Assembly (NCBI GenBank): GCA_024695225.1
Contig: JAILIO010000044.1
Location: forward strand, 1-7,880
DNA from: Lachnospiraceae bacterium
GTDB lineage: Bacteria > Bacillota > Clostridia > Lachnospirales > Lachnospiraceae
Length of the DNA stretch: 7,880 nt
Direction of reading: 5' to 3'
Under the pieces are notes generated by a model, which was not told the DNA's origin, did no database searches, and saw nothing but the letters and a program-made list of their open reading frames with translations. Of the stretch, positions 1 to 6,609 are shown one piece after another. The position numbers and the translations under genes were made by a program. The first letter of the stretch is position 1; each line of letters starts with the position of its first letter.

Positions 1-1
1 G

Positions 2-112
2 ATGATGTTTGACAGTTACAGATTATCCAAGGAAGAAGCAGTGCAGATGATGTATGATGTCGGCCTTAAGATGCTAAAGAATATTGGGATCGCCCCGCCT
101 GGAAAAGCCTAA
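2..112 (+). CDS. C-terminal tail of an unrecognised reading frame (partial)
   Basis: This is the only + strand frame open at the left edge; it ends at TAA 110-112. The visible 36 residues begin with two Met codons at 2 and 5 and are helical-looking and mixed in charge (segments such as SKEEAVQMMYDVGLKMLKN), ending in IAPPGKA. The true start may be either of these Met codons or lie outside the window, and no ribosome binding site can be judged. I do not recognise the family. The end of this frame overlaps the ATPase remnant that follows, so its last residues may be an artefact of the same rearrangement that truncated that gene. Whether it is expressed is unknown. Confidence 0.3.
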   Translation: MMFDSYRLSKEEAVQMMYDVGLKMLKNIGIAPPGKA

Positions 113-347
113 GGAGATCACCTGCCCGTCCGGTATCCAGCTGTCGGATCATATCGCAGAAATAAAGCGTGCTTTGGGGATAAGTGGAATAAGCTCTACT
201 GAATCAGCTTGGACAAAAACCCGAGAAACAGAAAGAGGAACACAAATAGACCTCATATTAACATATGGTATTAAGGATAATGAGTACAGGTGGTCATTTG
301 AAAAAGTAATAACATTGAATGATTTATTCTCTAAAGATGACTTATAG
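84..347 (+). pseudogene. Remnant of ATPase_2/DUF234-type ATP-binding protein, C-terminal domain with internal deletion
   Basis: The translated frame contains HIAEIKRALGISGISSTES, then GTQIDLI, then LTYGIKDNEYRWSF and VITLNDLF. From family knowledge, bacterial ATP-binding proteins with an N-terminal ATPase_2 domain and a C-terminal DUF234 (restriction-nuclease-like) domain have a similar order near their C-terminus: an HI..IK.ALGI.G segment, then GAQIDLLIDR with the nuclease-like core (D..I.LCE.K.), and finally TTYG...N.YS....V.LDDLF. Here the first and last parts are joined directly at about 250-262, so the whole core between them (roughly 60 residues in relatives) is missing. The Walker A ATPase half is also absent. 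The only start in frame is a TTG at 84 without a convincing ribosome binding site, and the frame is closed by TAA at 75-77 just upstream. It is therefore best called a decayed fragment. These ATPases are common multicopy genes in Bacteroidetes and Lachnospiraceae and are not restricted to one mobile element. The assignment is from remembered motifs, not a search. Confidence 0.6.
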
Positions 348-378
348 CAACATTTTTAACAAAAAAGGGAACGTTGCC

Positions 379-3300
379 ATGGGAAAAATGTTTATGAAAG
401 ATGAATATAAGCCTGTAAGGATCATGGATTTTTGCGGATATGACATTTTGTTCCACAAGTTTCTGGGTATTGTAATATCAAGAGATTTTCAAAAAGAAGT
501 CATCAGTAAAGAAGTGATCGTGTCTGATGAAAGCATGGTCTTATACCCGGGAAGTATACCGGTATCCCTTGACAGTTTAAAAATGTGGGAATTTTGTGAA
601 GGTAAAGAAGATAATGGGCAGATGAAACCGTACAGATACTCCGATAATGCAAAACTCGACTGTTCGGATGCGATGATCAATGTAAGTTTCTCTGCCGATA
701 TTGAAGAAGCATTATACACAAAAGAAAGGTTCCTTGCGGGGACAGTTTTAAACAGTCAGTCAGACAGTAAGAAAAAGAAGCTTCTTGAATGTTTTGTCGA
801 CGCCTATGATATTAACAAGACTGAGTATGAAAAAAGTGTTGCTGAGAAAAGAAAACGAAAAGGGCCAAGGTCAGAACTATCACATAGTATAAGGGAAAGA
901 AAAAATGCGTATCTAAAGTGTATTAAAAAGGCTACAAAAGAGAAATACGGTGATATCCCTGATCATTTTAACAATATAACCTGGCTTCAAAGGGCAGAAC
1001 TATACAAAAACGGTTTTGACGTTGATACGGGATGCGGAACAAGACATTATGTGATGTATAAGCGTTCGGCAAGTAAGGCAAAGAGCGGGAGCTGCCTTTT
1101 TATATGGGACAAGATATACGAAGACATGATGGACTGGACCTGGATGGGTCTCTGGTCAAAATTCGATAAAAATAAAGAATATGATCTCACATCATTAAAA
1201 GCCTATGAATCCCTGGTTTCATCTTCTATGATCGGCAAAGCGAGGATAGAACCCGATCAGATACTGCTCCTTGACAGCGTTGAATCCCCCAAGATCGTAT
1301 CAAACAGGCTGATACTGACCCAAAAAGATGAAAGCACAGTACTCGTCACACCGGAGGAGTTTGAAAAGCTCGGTGGTGAGGAGTACAGGTCTGTCAACAA
1401 GATCTGGGATGGGCAGGCGCTTGTCGATAAAAGCGTATTCGATGCAGCAGGGTATATATGGGATGAAACTCATGATAACCGTCATGGGATGATGCTTTTA
1501 CGTAATAAATTTTTTAAAGCCTGCGCCTTTAATACAAATATTCAGGCATATTATAAGGAAAAGGGCGTAAAAACAGTTACGGACATGTTCGGACGGGAGT
1601 TAAGGGCAGAGAATATCAGAATGATAGTTACCCTTGATTCTCTTAAATTCGTGGATAAGTTTGCGGACAGCTTTTTTGAAGAGAAACAGGGCGTTACTGC
1701 AAAACAGCAGGCTTATGAGCACTGGCTTAATGATATATCTTCTGAATTTGGAATAGTTAAAGAGGAAAAGGCATCTCACTTAGGACATGGAAAGTTTCAT
1801 GAGATCAGCTATCAGGTCTTAAATACATTGCCGCTGTCTAAAGAGGATATGCGTGAGATCATGCAAGAGGACCTGCGATATTTGGACCTTTTGAAAAATG
1901 ATGAAGCCGTGTTGCTGAATTATATGGAAAATGTTGGCCATTCCGTGACAAAGACCTGTTTTTTCAGCAAACTGTACAAATATTTTTCCGGATTCGAATC
2001 CACGTATGAATTCAGAGAAATGCGAAGAGATGTTATCAATAAATACAAGAACCGCATGAAGCTGGGCAGGCTGAAGATCAGAGGGGATTTTTATGTACTT
2101 TGCAGTATGCCGGTGGAGATGCTCATTTATTCTGCGGACAGAGATAATGAAAAAATAAAATCCATATTGGGGCCCGGAGAGGCTTATATAAAGGGATATG
2201 GCGATAAAACTCCCATAACGATCTGCAGATATCCTCACATATCATCGGGGAGCGTGTGTTCCCTGTCAAATGTGAACAATGAGAAAACCTCCATGATCGA
2301 TCAATATATGAACTTTGATAATAAAGATGGCACGAATATTGTTGTGATATCGCCCTGGCAGAGCAATATAATGGTAAGGCTTGGCGGAGCGGATTTTGAT
2401 TCCGATTCCGTGATCTTTATCAGAGACAAGGTTATAGAGCGGGCTGCCGGGGATCTGACGGATAAGAAAAAGTTTGGGATGCTGAACCCAACGATCGATG
2501 GTCTGCCTGTAGTGGAAGTGGATGACAGGTTAAAAGGAAATAAATCAATGCATAAGTTCAATGCCTATGAATTGGCCTGTCTTGATCATTTTATAGCTAA
2601 ATCCGGGAGGATGGTAGGTGTTCTGTCAAATGATGCACAACTTTTTAACGCATACTTTTGGGAAGAATACTTTAAGAAGGATCGTGATGATGAATATTTA
2701 AAAACTGTTTATGAATGCAGCCTTATCCTGTCAGCACTTAACGAACTTCAGATCGACAGTGCCAAGCATTCAATAGGTTTGGACATAGAGAAAGAAAAAA
2801 GGTATGTGGAGGAAATAAAGTATAAAGATGAGCCAGTGATCAGATCTGTAGCTAATGAGGACGGTACAAGATCAGCTGTAACTGTTGAGAATCCGTTTTT
2901 TCTGTTCAAAAACAAGAAAAAGAAGAGCGGGGGAAAAAGAACAAACTCCATTTCTTTAAGAAAAGAAAGCGTGTACTGGAACTGCCCGGTTGACCATATA
3001 GCTGAAATACTCAACGAGAAGAGTATTAACGAAAGAGATAAGAGAGTGGACAGGATCAGTTTGAATAAATTGCTGGACTCGGTGACAAATAAGGAATTTA
3101 AAGGAAAACCAACGGCTGATCAGTTAAAAGAACTATATGAATATATCAAAAATACAGTCTATGATCTTGAGCAGATAAAGGATTACGATGATGAAGAAGT
3201 GACCGAAAGAGAAGAAAGCAGAGAACGTATACAGTCGGAATGCCTTAAGGTATTAAAAAAGAAAAAGATCAGTCCGGCCACACTCCTGGCTCTTTATAAG

Positions 3301-3597
3301 CGCGGATACGAGAAATACAGTTATGATTCAAAGGGTAATAAAACAGGAAAGCCACATAAGAAGGGTGATTTTAAATATCCGGAAGTGGCTCAGGACGCAA
3401 GGATCAGAAACAGATATTTGGGATTTGTACTGTCGATCATTGAGAAGATGATACCTGATGTGATCAAACCTGATATATGCAGAAAAAATCTTACGAAGGA
3501 AGCAGGATCCTTGGGCTCGGTGCAGCTATGGGGAGAAGTGTACTATTACAGTATTGAACATCCGGAGTATGTGACATATGATCATCAGTATGAATAA
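379..3597 (+). CDS. Single-chain two-barrel RNA polymerase, YonO / RdRP-like
   Basis: Predicted nucleotidyl polymerase of the superfamily that unites cellular RNA polymerase beta/beta-prime barrels, eukaryotic RdRP (QDE-1) and phage SPbeta YonO. Residues are numbered from ATG 379. A basic, Lys/Arg-rich, probably coiled segment lies near 120-195. A first-barrel region follows: DGQ at 344-346, RNKFFKACAF at 375-384 (cf. the R.pf.KG motif) and FGRE...IVTLDSLK ending at Lys423 (cf. the T.SQ.K motif). The catalytic barrel follows: KIRGDFYVLCS, then CRYPHISSGSV from 616 (cf. beta-prime NRAPTLHR), SPWQSNIMVRLGGADFDSD with Asp672, Asp674 and Asp676 as likely Mg ligands, then GRMVGVLSND at 743-752 and ELQIDSAKHS at 789-798 (cf. 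RdRP avDf.KtG). All three Asp are present but the usual Gly is Ser. No signal peptide or membrane segment is seen, so it should be cytoplasmic. ATG 379 is preferred because GGGA lies 8 bases upstream; ATGs at 319 and 337 lack a ribosome binding site and overlap the ATPase remnant. It ends in tandem TAA stops. G+C looks low (17/60 at 1501-1560; 24/60 at 841-900). Template and biological role are unknown. Confidence 0.82.
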   Translation: MGKMFMKDEYKPVRIMDFCGYDILFHKFLGIVISRDFQKEVISKEVIVSDESMVLYPGSIPVSLDSLKMWEFCEGKEDNGQMKPYRYSDNAKLDCSDAMINVSFSADIEEALYTKERFLAGTVLNSQSDSKKKKLLECFVDAYDINKTEYEKSVAEKRKRKGPRSELSHSIRERKNAYLKCIKKATKEKYGDIPDHFNNITWLQRAELYKNGFDVDTGCGTRHYVMYKRSASKAKSGSCLFIWDKIYEDMMDWTWMGLWSKFDKNKEYDLTSLKAYESLVSSSMIGKARIEPDQILLLDSVESPKIVSNRLILTQKDESTVLVTPEEFEKLGGEEYRSVNKIWDGQALVDKSVFDAAGYIWDETHDNRHGMMLLRNKFFKACAFNTNIQAYYKEKGVKTVTDMFGRELRAENIRMIVTLDSLKFVDKFADSFFEEKQGVTAKQQAYEHWLNDISSEFGIVKEEKASHLGHGKFHEISYQVLNTLPLSKEDMREIMQEDLRYLDLLKNDEAVLLNYMENVGHSVTKTCFFSKLYKYFSGFESTYEFREMRRDVINKYKNRMKLGRLKIRGDFYVLCSMPVEMLIYSADRDNEKIKSILGPGEAYIKGYGDKTPITICRYPHISSGSVCSLSNVNNEKTSMIDQYMNFDNKDGTNIVVISPWQSNIMVRLGGADFDSDSVIFIRDKVIERAAGDLTDKKKFGMLNPTIDGLPVVEVDDRLKGNKSMHKFNAYELACLDHFIAKSGRMVGVLSNDAQLFNAYFWEEYFKKDRDDEYLKTVYECSLILSALNELQIDSAKHSIGLDIEKEKRYVEEIKYKDEPVIRSVANEDGTRSAVTVENPFFLFKNKKKKSGGKRTNSISLRKESVYWNCPVDHIAEILNEKSINERDKRVDRISLNKLLDSVTNKEFKGKPTADQLKELYEYIKNTVYDLEQIKDYDDEEVTEREESRERIQSECLKVLKKKKISPATLLALYKRGYEKYSYDSKGNKTGKPHKKGDFKYPEVAQDARIRNRYLGFVLSIIEKMIPDVIKPDICRKNLTKEAGSLGSVQLWGEVYYYSIEHPEYVTYDHQYE

Positions 3598-3605
3598 TAA
3601 CAGCA

Positions 3606-3646
3606 AAAAACAGATATCACGGCTAAAGATACCGGAAAAACAGATA
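3606..3646 (+). repeat. Short direct repeat in A-rich DNA upstream of the clpB promoter
   Basis: The 11-base word AAAAACAGATA occurs at 3606-3616 and again at 3636-3646, exactly 30 bases apart. The surrounding DNA up to the -35 box is A-rich and could act as an UP element for RNA polymerase alpha subunits, or the repeat could be chance in low-complexity DNA. No factor-independent terminator for the upstream polymerase gene is visible between 3598 and 3655. Confidence 0.35.
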
Positions 3647-3655
3647 CAAAAATAA

Positions 3656-3682
3656 TTAGCACTCACCTCTTGACAGTGCTAA
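3656..3682 (+). promoter_or_regulatory. CIRCE operator (HrcA binding site) of clpB
   Basis: TTAGCACTC (3656-3664), a 9-base spacer, and CAGTGCTAA (3674-3682). The canonical CIRCE element is TTAGCACTC-N9-GAGTGCTAA, so this matches with one change (C for G at 3674). HrcA repressor binds CIRCE and is released on heat shock. The element overlaps the -35 box of the promoter, so HrcA binding should block RNA polymerase directly. No CtsR-type GGTCAAA heptamer tandem was seen nearby. Confidence 0.92.
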
Positions 3683-3699
3683 CAATTCGATGTTATTAT
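3670..3699 (+). promoter_or_regulatory. Sigma-A promoter of clpB
   Basis: A perfect -35 box TTGACA lies at 3670-3675, inside the CIRCE element. Eighteen bases downstream is TATTAT (3694-3699), one mismatch from TATAAT, preceded by TG at 3691-3692, which makes it an extended -10. TTATTA at 3693-3698 with a 17-base spacer is an alternative register. Transcription should start near 3705-3708, giving a leader of about 170 bases before the clpB start. The A-rich DNA just upstream may strengthen it. Confidence 0.85.
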
Positions 3700-3731
3700 T
3701 TCTCATAAAGGCGGAAACCAATAGAGAAGTG

Positions 3732-3768
3732 CCGCTACATCGGCTGAGAAAGAACAGCGGATGTACGG
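3732..3768 (+). promoter_or_regulatory. Strong interrupted stem-loop in the clpB mRNA leader
   Basis: The outer arms are CCG (3732-3734) with CGG (3766-3768) and TACATC (3736-3741) with GATGTA (3760-3765), with C3735 bulged. After a G-G mismatch (3742/3759), the inner stem is GCTG (3743-3746) with CAGC (3755-3758), closed by the A-rich loop 3747-3754. That gives 13 Watson-Crick pairs. No T-run follows, so it is not an intrinsic terminator. It may stabilise the 5' end of the clpB message or be regulatory; no known riboswitch class is recognised. Confidence 0.6.
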
Positions 3769-3780
3769 ATGATCTGACAG

Positions 3781-3799
3781 GGCTTCTGCTGAAGGAGCC
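3781..3799 (+). promoter_or_regulatory. Second stem-loop in the clpB leader, with a competing pairing
   Basis: GGCTTCT (3781-3787) can pair with AGGAGCC (3793-3799) through seven pairs, one of them G-U, around the loop 3788-3792. The right arm overlaps GCCG at 3797-3800, which can pair instead with CGGC at 3815-3818, so two folds are mutually exclusive here. The stem is short and may be chance. Confidence 0.3.
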
Positions 3800-3859
3800 G
3801 GTGCAGGGCAGTGACGGCGATAATAGGACATGATCCGCAAAACTGCCAAATATTAACGG

Positions 3860-3871
3860 TTCCGAAAGGAG
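3860..3871 (+). promoter_or_regulatory. clpB ribosome binding site within a small GAAA-loop hairpin
   Basis: AAAGGAG (3865-3871) sits 6 bases before ATG 3878 and is a strong Shine-Dalgarno sequence that fixes the start. TTCC (3860-3863) can pair with GGAG (3868-3871) around a GAAA tetraloop (3864-3867), with three Watson-Crick pairs and one G-U. This would partly hide the site. Such a weak hairpin would melt easily. A temperature-sensing role is only a suggestion. Confidence 0.55.
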
Positions 3872-3877
3872 AAAGTT

Positions 3878-6466
3878 ATGGATATAAACAGATTTACCCA
3901 GAATTCGATGAAGGCAGTGGACGATACACAGAAGATCGCCCTTGAATACGGCAATCAGGAGATCGAGCAGGAGCATCTTTTAAAGGCGCTTTTGGACATC
4001 GAAGATTCCCTGATCCTGAAGCTCATCATAAAGATGGGGATAAATGAAGAGGCTTTTCGTGAGAGAGTGGACCAGGCCCTTGAAAAGAGAGTGAAAGTCC
4101 AGGGCGGAAAACCCTATATAGGTAACCACCTGAACAAAGCCCTTATCATGGCCGAGGACGAGATGAAGTCTTTGGGAGACAGTTATGTATCTGTGGAGCA
4201 CTTATTTCTCTCCATGATAAAGTACCCCAATACCGAGGTTCGCGAGATATTCAGGGAATACGGCATCACCAGGGAGAGATTTCTGGGAGTGCTCCAGTCG
4301 GTCCGCGGAAACGCCACCGTGAACAGCGACAATCCCGAGGGAACCTATGACGCTCTGTCCAAATACGGCACGGAACTGGTGTCGAAGGCCAAGGATCAAA
4401 AGCTGGACCCTGTCATAGGCAGGGAGGATGAGATCAGGAACGCCATCATGATCCTTTCCAGGAAGTCCAAGAACAATCCGGTCCTTATTGGCGAGCCAGG
4501 TGTGGGAAAGACGGCGGTTGTGGAGGGCCTTGCCCAGAGGATAGCAAACGGTGATGTCCCCAGATCTCTCAAGGACAAGAAGATATTTTCCCTGGATATG
4601 GGATCTCTCATCGCAGGAGCCAAGTACAGGGGCGAGTACGAGGAAAGGCTTAAGGCGGTGCTGAACGAGGTGAGATCTGCAGAAGGCGGGATCCTGCTGT
4701 TCATCGATGAGCTCCACACCATAGTGGGGGCCGGAAAGACCGAAGGATCAATGGACGCCGGGAATATGCTGAAACCCATGCTGGCCAGGGGAGAACTCCA
4801 CTGTATAGGAGCCACCACCCTGGACGAATACAGGCAGTATATAGAGAAAGATCCCGCACTGGCCAGGCGTTTTCAGCCGGTCATGGTGGACGAGCCTTCG
4901 GTGGAGGAGACAGTTTCCATACTCAGAGGTCTGAAGGAACGCTATGAGACCTTCCACGGTGTGAGGATACTGGACAATGCCCTGGTGTCGGCGGCCCTGC
5001 TTTCAAACAGGTATATTTCCGACAGATTCCTGCCGGACAAGGCCATCGATCTGGTGGACGAGGCCTGTGCATCGGTGAAGACGGAGATGGATTCCATGCC
5101 CGCGGAGCTGGATGAGCAGAACCGCAGGATAACCCAGATGCAGATAGAGGAGGCAGCGCTTAAAAAGGAGGACGATTCCCTTTCAAAAGAGCGCCTGGCC
5201 ACGCTTCAGAAGGAGCTTTCCGAACTCAGGGATGATTTTGAGAGCAAAAAGGCCCAGTGGGAAAATGAGAAAGCTTCAGTTGAAAAGCTCTCGGCTCTCA
5301 GGGAGCAGATCGAGGCCGTGAACAATGAGATCCAGATAGCCCAGAGGGCTGGGGACTATGAGAAGGCCGGCGAACTGCAGTACGGGAAACTCCCGGCTCT
5401 GAAGAAACAGCTGGAAAATGACGAGATGCTGGTAAAGAAAAAGGATGCTTCCCTGGTCCACGAAAATGTATCCGACGAGGAGATAGCCAGGGTGGTGTCC
5501 AAGTGGACAGGGATCCCGGTGTCGAAACTCACGGAGAGCGAGAGAAACAAGACCCTGCAGCTCCCGGAAGAGCTTCACAAGAGGGTTGTGGGTCAGGACG
5601 ACGCGGTGGACAGGGTTTCACAGGCTATAATGAGATCCCGCGCAGGCATCAACGACCCCACAAAACCCATCGGTTCCTTCATGTTCCTGGGACCTACGGG
5701 CGTCGGGAAGACAGAGCTTGCAAAGTCGCTTGCCCAGGCGCTTTTCGACGATGAGAAGAATATCGTCAGGCTCGATATGAGTGAGTATATGGAGAAACAT
5801 TCGGTGTCGAGGCTCGTTGGATCGCCGCCCGGATATGTGGGATACGAGGAGGGCGGCCAGCTCACGGAGGCCGTCAGAAGGAAGCCTTACAGCGTGGTGC
5901 TTTTCGACGAGGTGGAGAAGGCCCATCCCGATGTCTTCAATATCCTTCTCCAGGCGCTGGACGACGGACGTATCACCGATTCCCAGGGCAGGACTGTGGA
6001 TTTCAAGAACACCATAATCATAATGACCTCGAACATCGGGGCCCAGGACCTTTTGAACGGGATAGATGAGAACGGCCATGTAAATGAAGACGCTGAGGAG
6101 GCGGTGATGGCAGCCCTCAAGAACAACTTCAGACCCGAGTTCCTGAACAGGCTCGACGAGATAATACTGTTCACCCCGTTGTCAAAAGACAATATCACTG
6201 CCATAATCGACCTTGTGATAAGTGACCTGAACCGCAGACTGTCAGACCGCCAGCTGTCCGTAAAGCTCACGGATGCGGCGGAGGATTATATAGTTGACAA
6301 CGCTTATGACCCGGCATACGGGGCAAGACCCCTTAAGCGCTACATCCAGAAGCACGTGGAGACCGGAGCCGCAAAGCTCATATTATCCGGGGATATAAAT
6401 GAGGGTGACACCATCCTCTTCGATGTGAAGGATGACGAGCTTGTGGCTGAGAAGGAGAACTCCTGA
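3878..6466 (+). CDS. clpB: ATP-dependent disaggregase ClpB (Hsp104 family)
   Basis: Cytoplasmic AAA+ hexamer that pulls proteins out of aggregates with DnaK/DnaJ/GrpE. Its 862 residues match the full family length. Order: Clp N domain (about 1-145, two Clp repeats); NBD1 with Walker A GEPGVGKT (205-212, Lys211), pore-loop Tyr250 in AGAKYRGEYEE, Walker B LLFIDE (Glu278) and Arg fingers in LARRFQP; a long charged coiled-coil M domain (about 395-530), the mark of ClpB over ClpC/ClpA; NBD2 with Walker A GPTGVGKT (605-612, Lys611), pore-loop Tyr653 in GYVGYE, Walker B VVLFDE (Glu678), Arg finger in FLNRLDE and sensor 2 GARPLKR. No ClpP-docking IGF-type loop was noticed. ATG 3878 follows AAAGGAG at 6 bases. 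It has its own CIRCE-controlled promoter and appears monocistronic, or may read through into the S66 gene, as no clear terminator is seen. G+C is high (36/60 at 5101-5160), unlike the polymerase gene. All key residues are intact. Confidence 0.98.
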   Translation: MDINRFTQNSMKAVDDTQKIALEYGNQEIEQEHLLKALLDIEDSLILKLIIKMGINEEAFRERVDQALEKRVKVQGGKPYIGNHLNKALIMAEDEMKSLGDSYVSVEHLFLSMIKYPNTEVREIFREYGITRERFLGVLQSVRGNATVNSDNPEGTYDALSKYGTELVSKAKDQKLDPVIGREDEIRNAIMILSRKSKNNPVLIGEPGVGKTAVVEGLAQRIANGDVPRSLKDKKIFSLDMGSLIAGAKYRGEYEERLKAVLNEVRSAEGGILLFIDELHTIVGAGKTEGSMDAGNMLKPMLARGELHCIGATTLDEYRQYIEKDPALARRFQPVMVDEPSVEETVSILRGLKERYETFHGVRILDNALVSAALLSNRYISDRFLPDKAIDLVDEACASVKTEMDSMPAELDEQNRRITQMQIEEAALKKEDDSLSKERLATLQKELSELRDDFESKKAQWENEKASVEKLSALREQIEAVNNEIQIAQRAGDYEKAGELQYGKLPALKKQLENDEMLVKKKDASLVHENVSDEEIARVVSKWTGIPVSKLTESERNKTLQLPEELHKRVVGQDDAVDRVSQAIMRSRAGINDPTKPIGSFMFLGPTGVGKTELAKSLAQALFDDEKNIVRLDMSEYMEKHSVSRLVGSPPGYVGYEEGGQLTEAVRRKPYSVVLFDEVEKAHPDVFNILLQALDDGRITDSQGRTVDFKNTIIIMTSNIGAQDLLNGIDENGHVNEDAEEAVMAALKNNFRPEFLNRLDEIILFTPLSKDNITAIIDLVISDLNRRLSDRQLSVKLTDAAEDYIVDNAYDPAYGARPLKRYIQKHVETGAAKLILSGDINEGDTILFDVKDDELVAEKENS

Positions 6467-6507
6467 GGCCAAAGAGGATGTTCTGCAGAGCAGATGCCCC
6501 GAGAAGA

Positions 6508-6609
6508 GAAGTTTTTGCTGCAAAATGGCGGTTCCCGGGAACCTGGATAATAGATCCCATGCGAAGTTTTTGCGGAAAATTGAGGTTCCCGGGACCGGGA
6601 TAACAGGTC
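6508..6609. repeat. Two degenerate direct copies of a ~48-base intergenic repeat with palindromic core
   Basis: Copy 1 spans 6508-6556 and copy 2 spans 6563-6609, offset by about 55 bases. Both begin GAAGTTTTTGC, continue with AAAAT, then GGTTCCCGGGA, and end in a GGATAA-type segment and AG(A/G)TC. Copy 1 has one extra C and one extra A relative to copy 2. In copy 1 the core GGTTCCCGGGAACC (6530-6543) is a perfect 14-base palindrome. In copy 2 TCCCGG (6587-6592) and CCGGGA (6595-6600) form an inverted repeat. The pair fills the gap between clpB and the S66 peptidase gene. No T-run follows the palindromes, so they are not typical terminators. It may be a dispersed REP-like or MITE-like element; copies elsewhere cannot be seen from here. 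Confidence 0.7.

Noticed and set aside
298..328. Promoter for the polymerase gene (TTGAAA at 298-303, TTTATT at 323-328)
   Set aside because: The spacer is 19 bases and the -10 match is poor in A+T-rich DNA; not distinguishable from background.
3690..3833. 47-codon open frame in the clpB leader (ATG 3690 to TGA 3831)
   Set aside because: Its ATG overlaps the -10 region and lies upstream of the expected transcript start; the internal GTG at 3729 has no ribosome binding site, and the product resembles nothing known to me. It is probably a chance frame.
4202..4818. Long minus-strand open frames opposite clpB
   Set aside because: They are antisense shadows of a strongly conserved coding frame; no ribosome binding sites or recognisable domains.
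6464..6543. Intrinsic terminator for clpB
   Set aside because: TCTGC-AGA-GCAGA (6482-6494) is only five pairs and the GGTTCCCGGGAACC palindrome lacks a following T-run. The T5 stretches lie before, not after, the palindromes.
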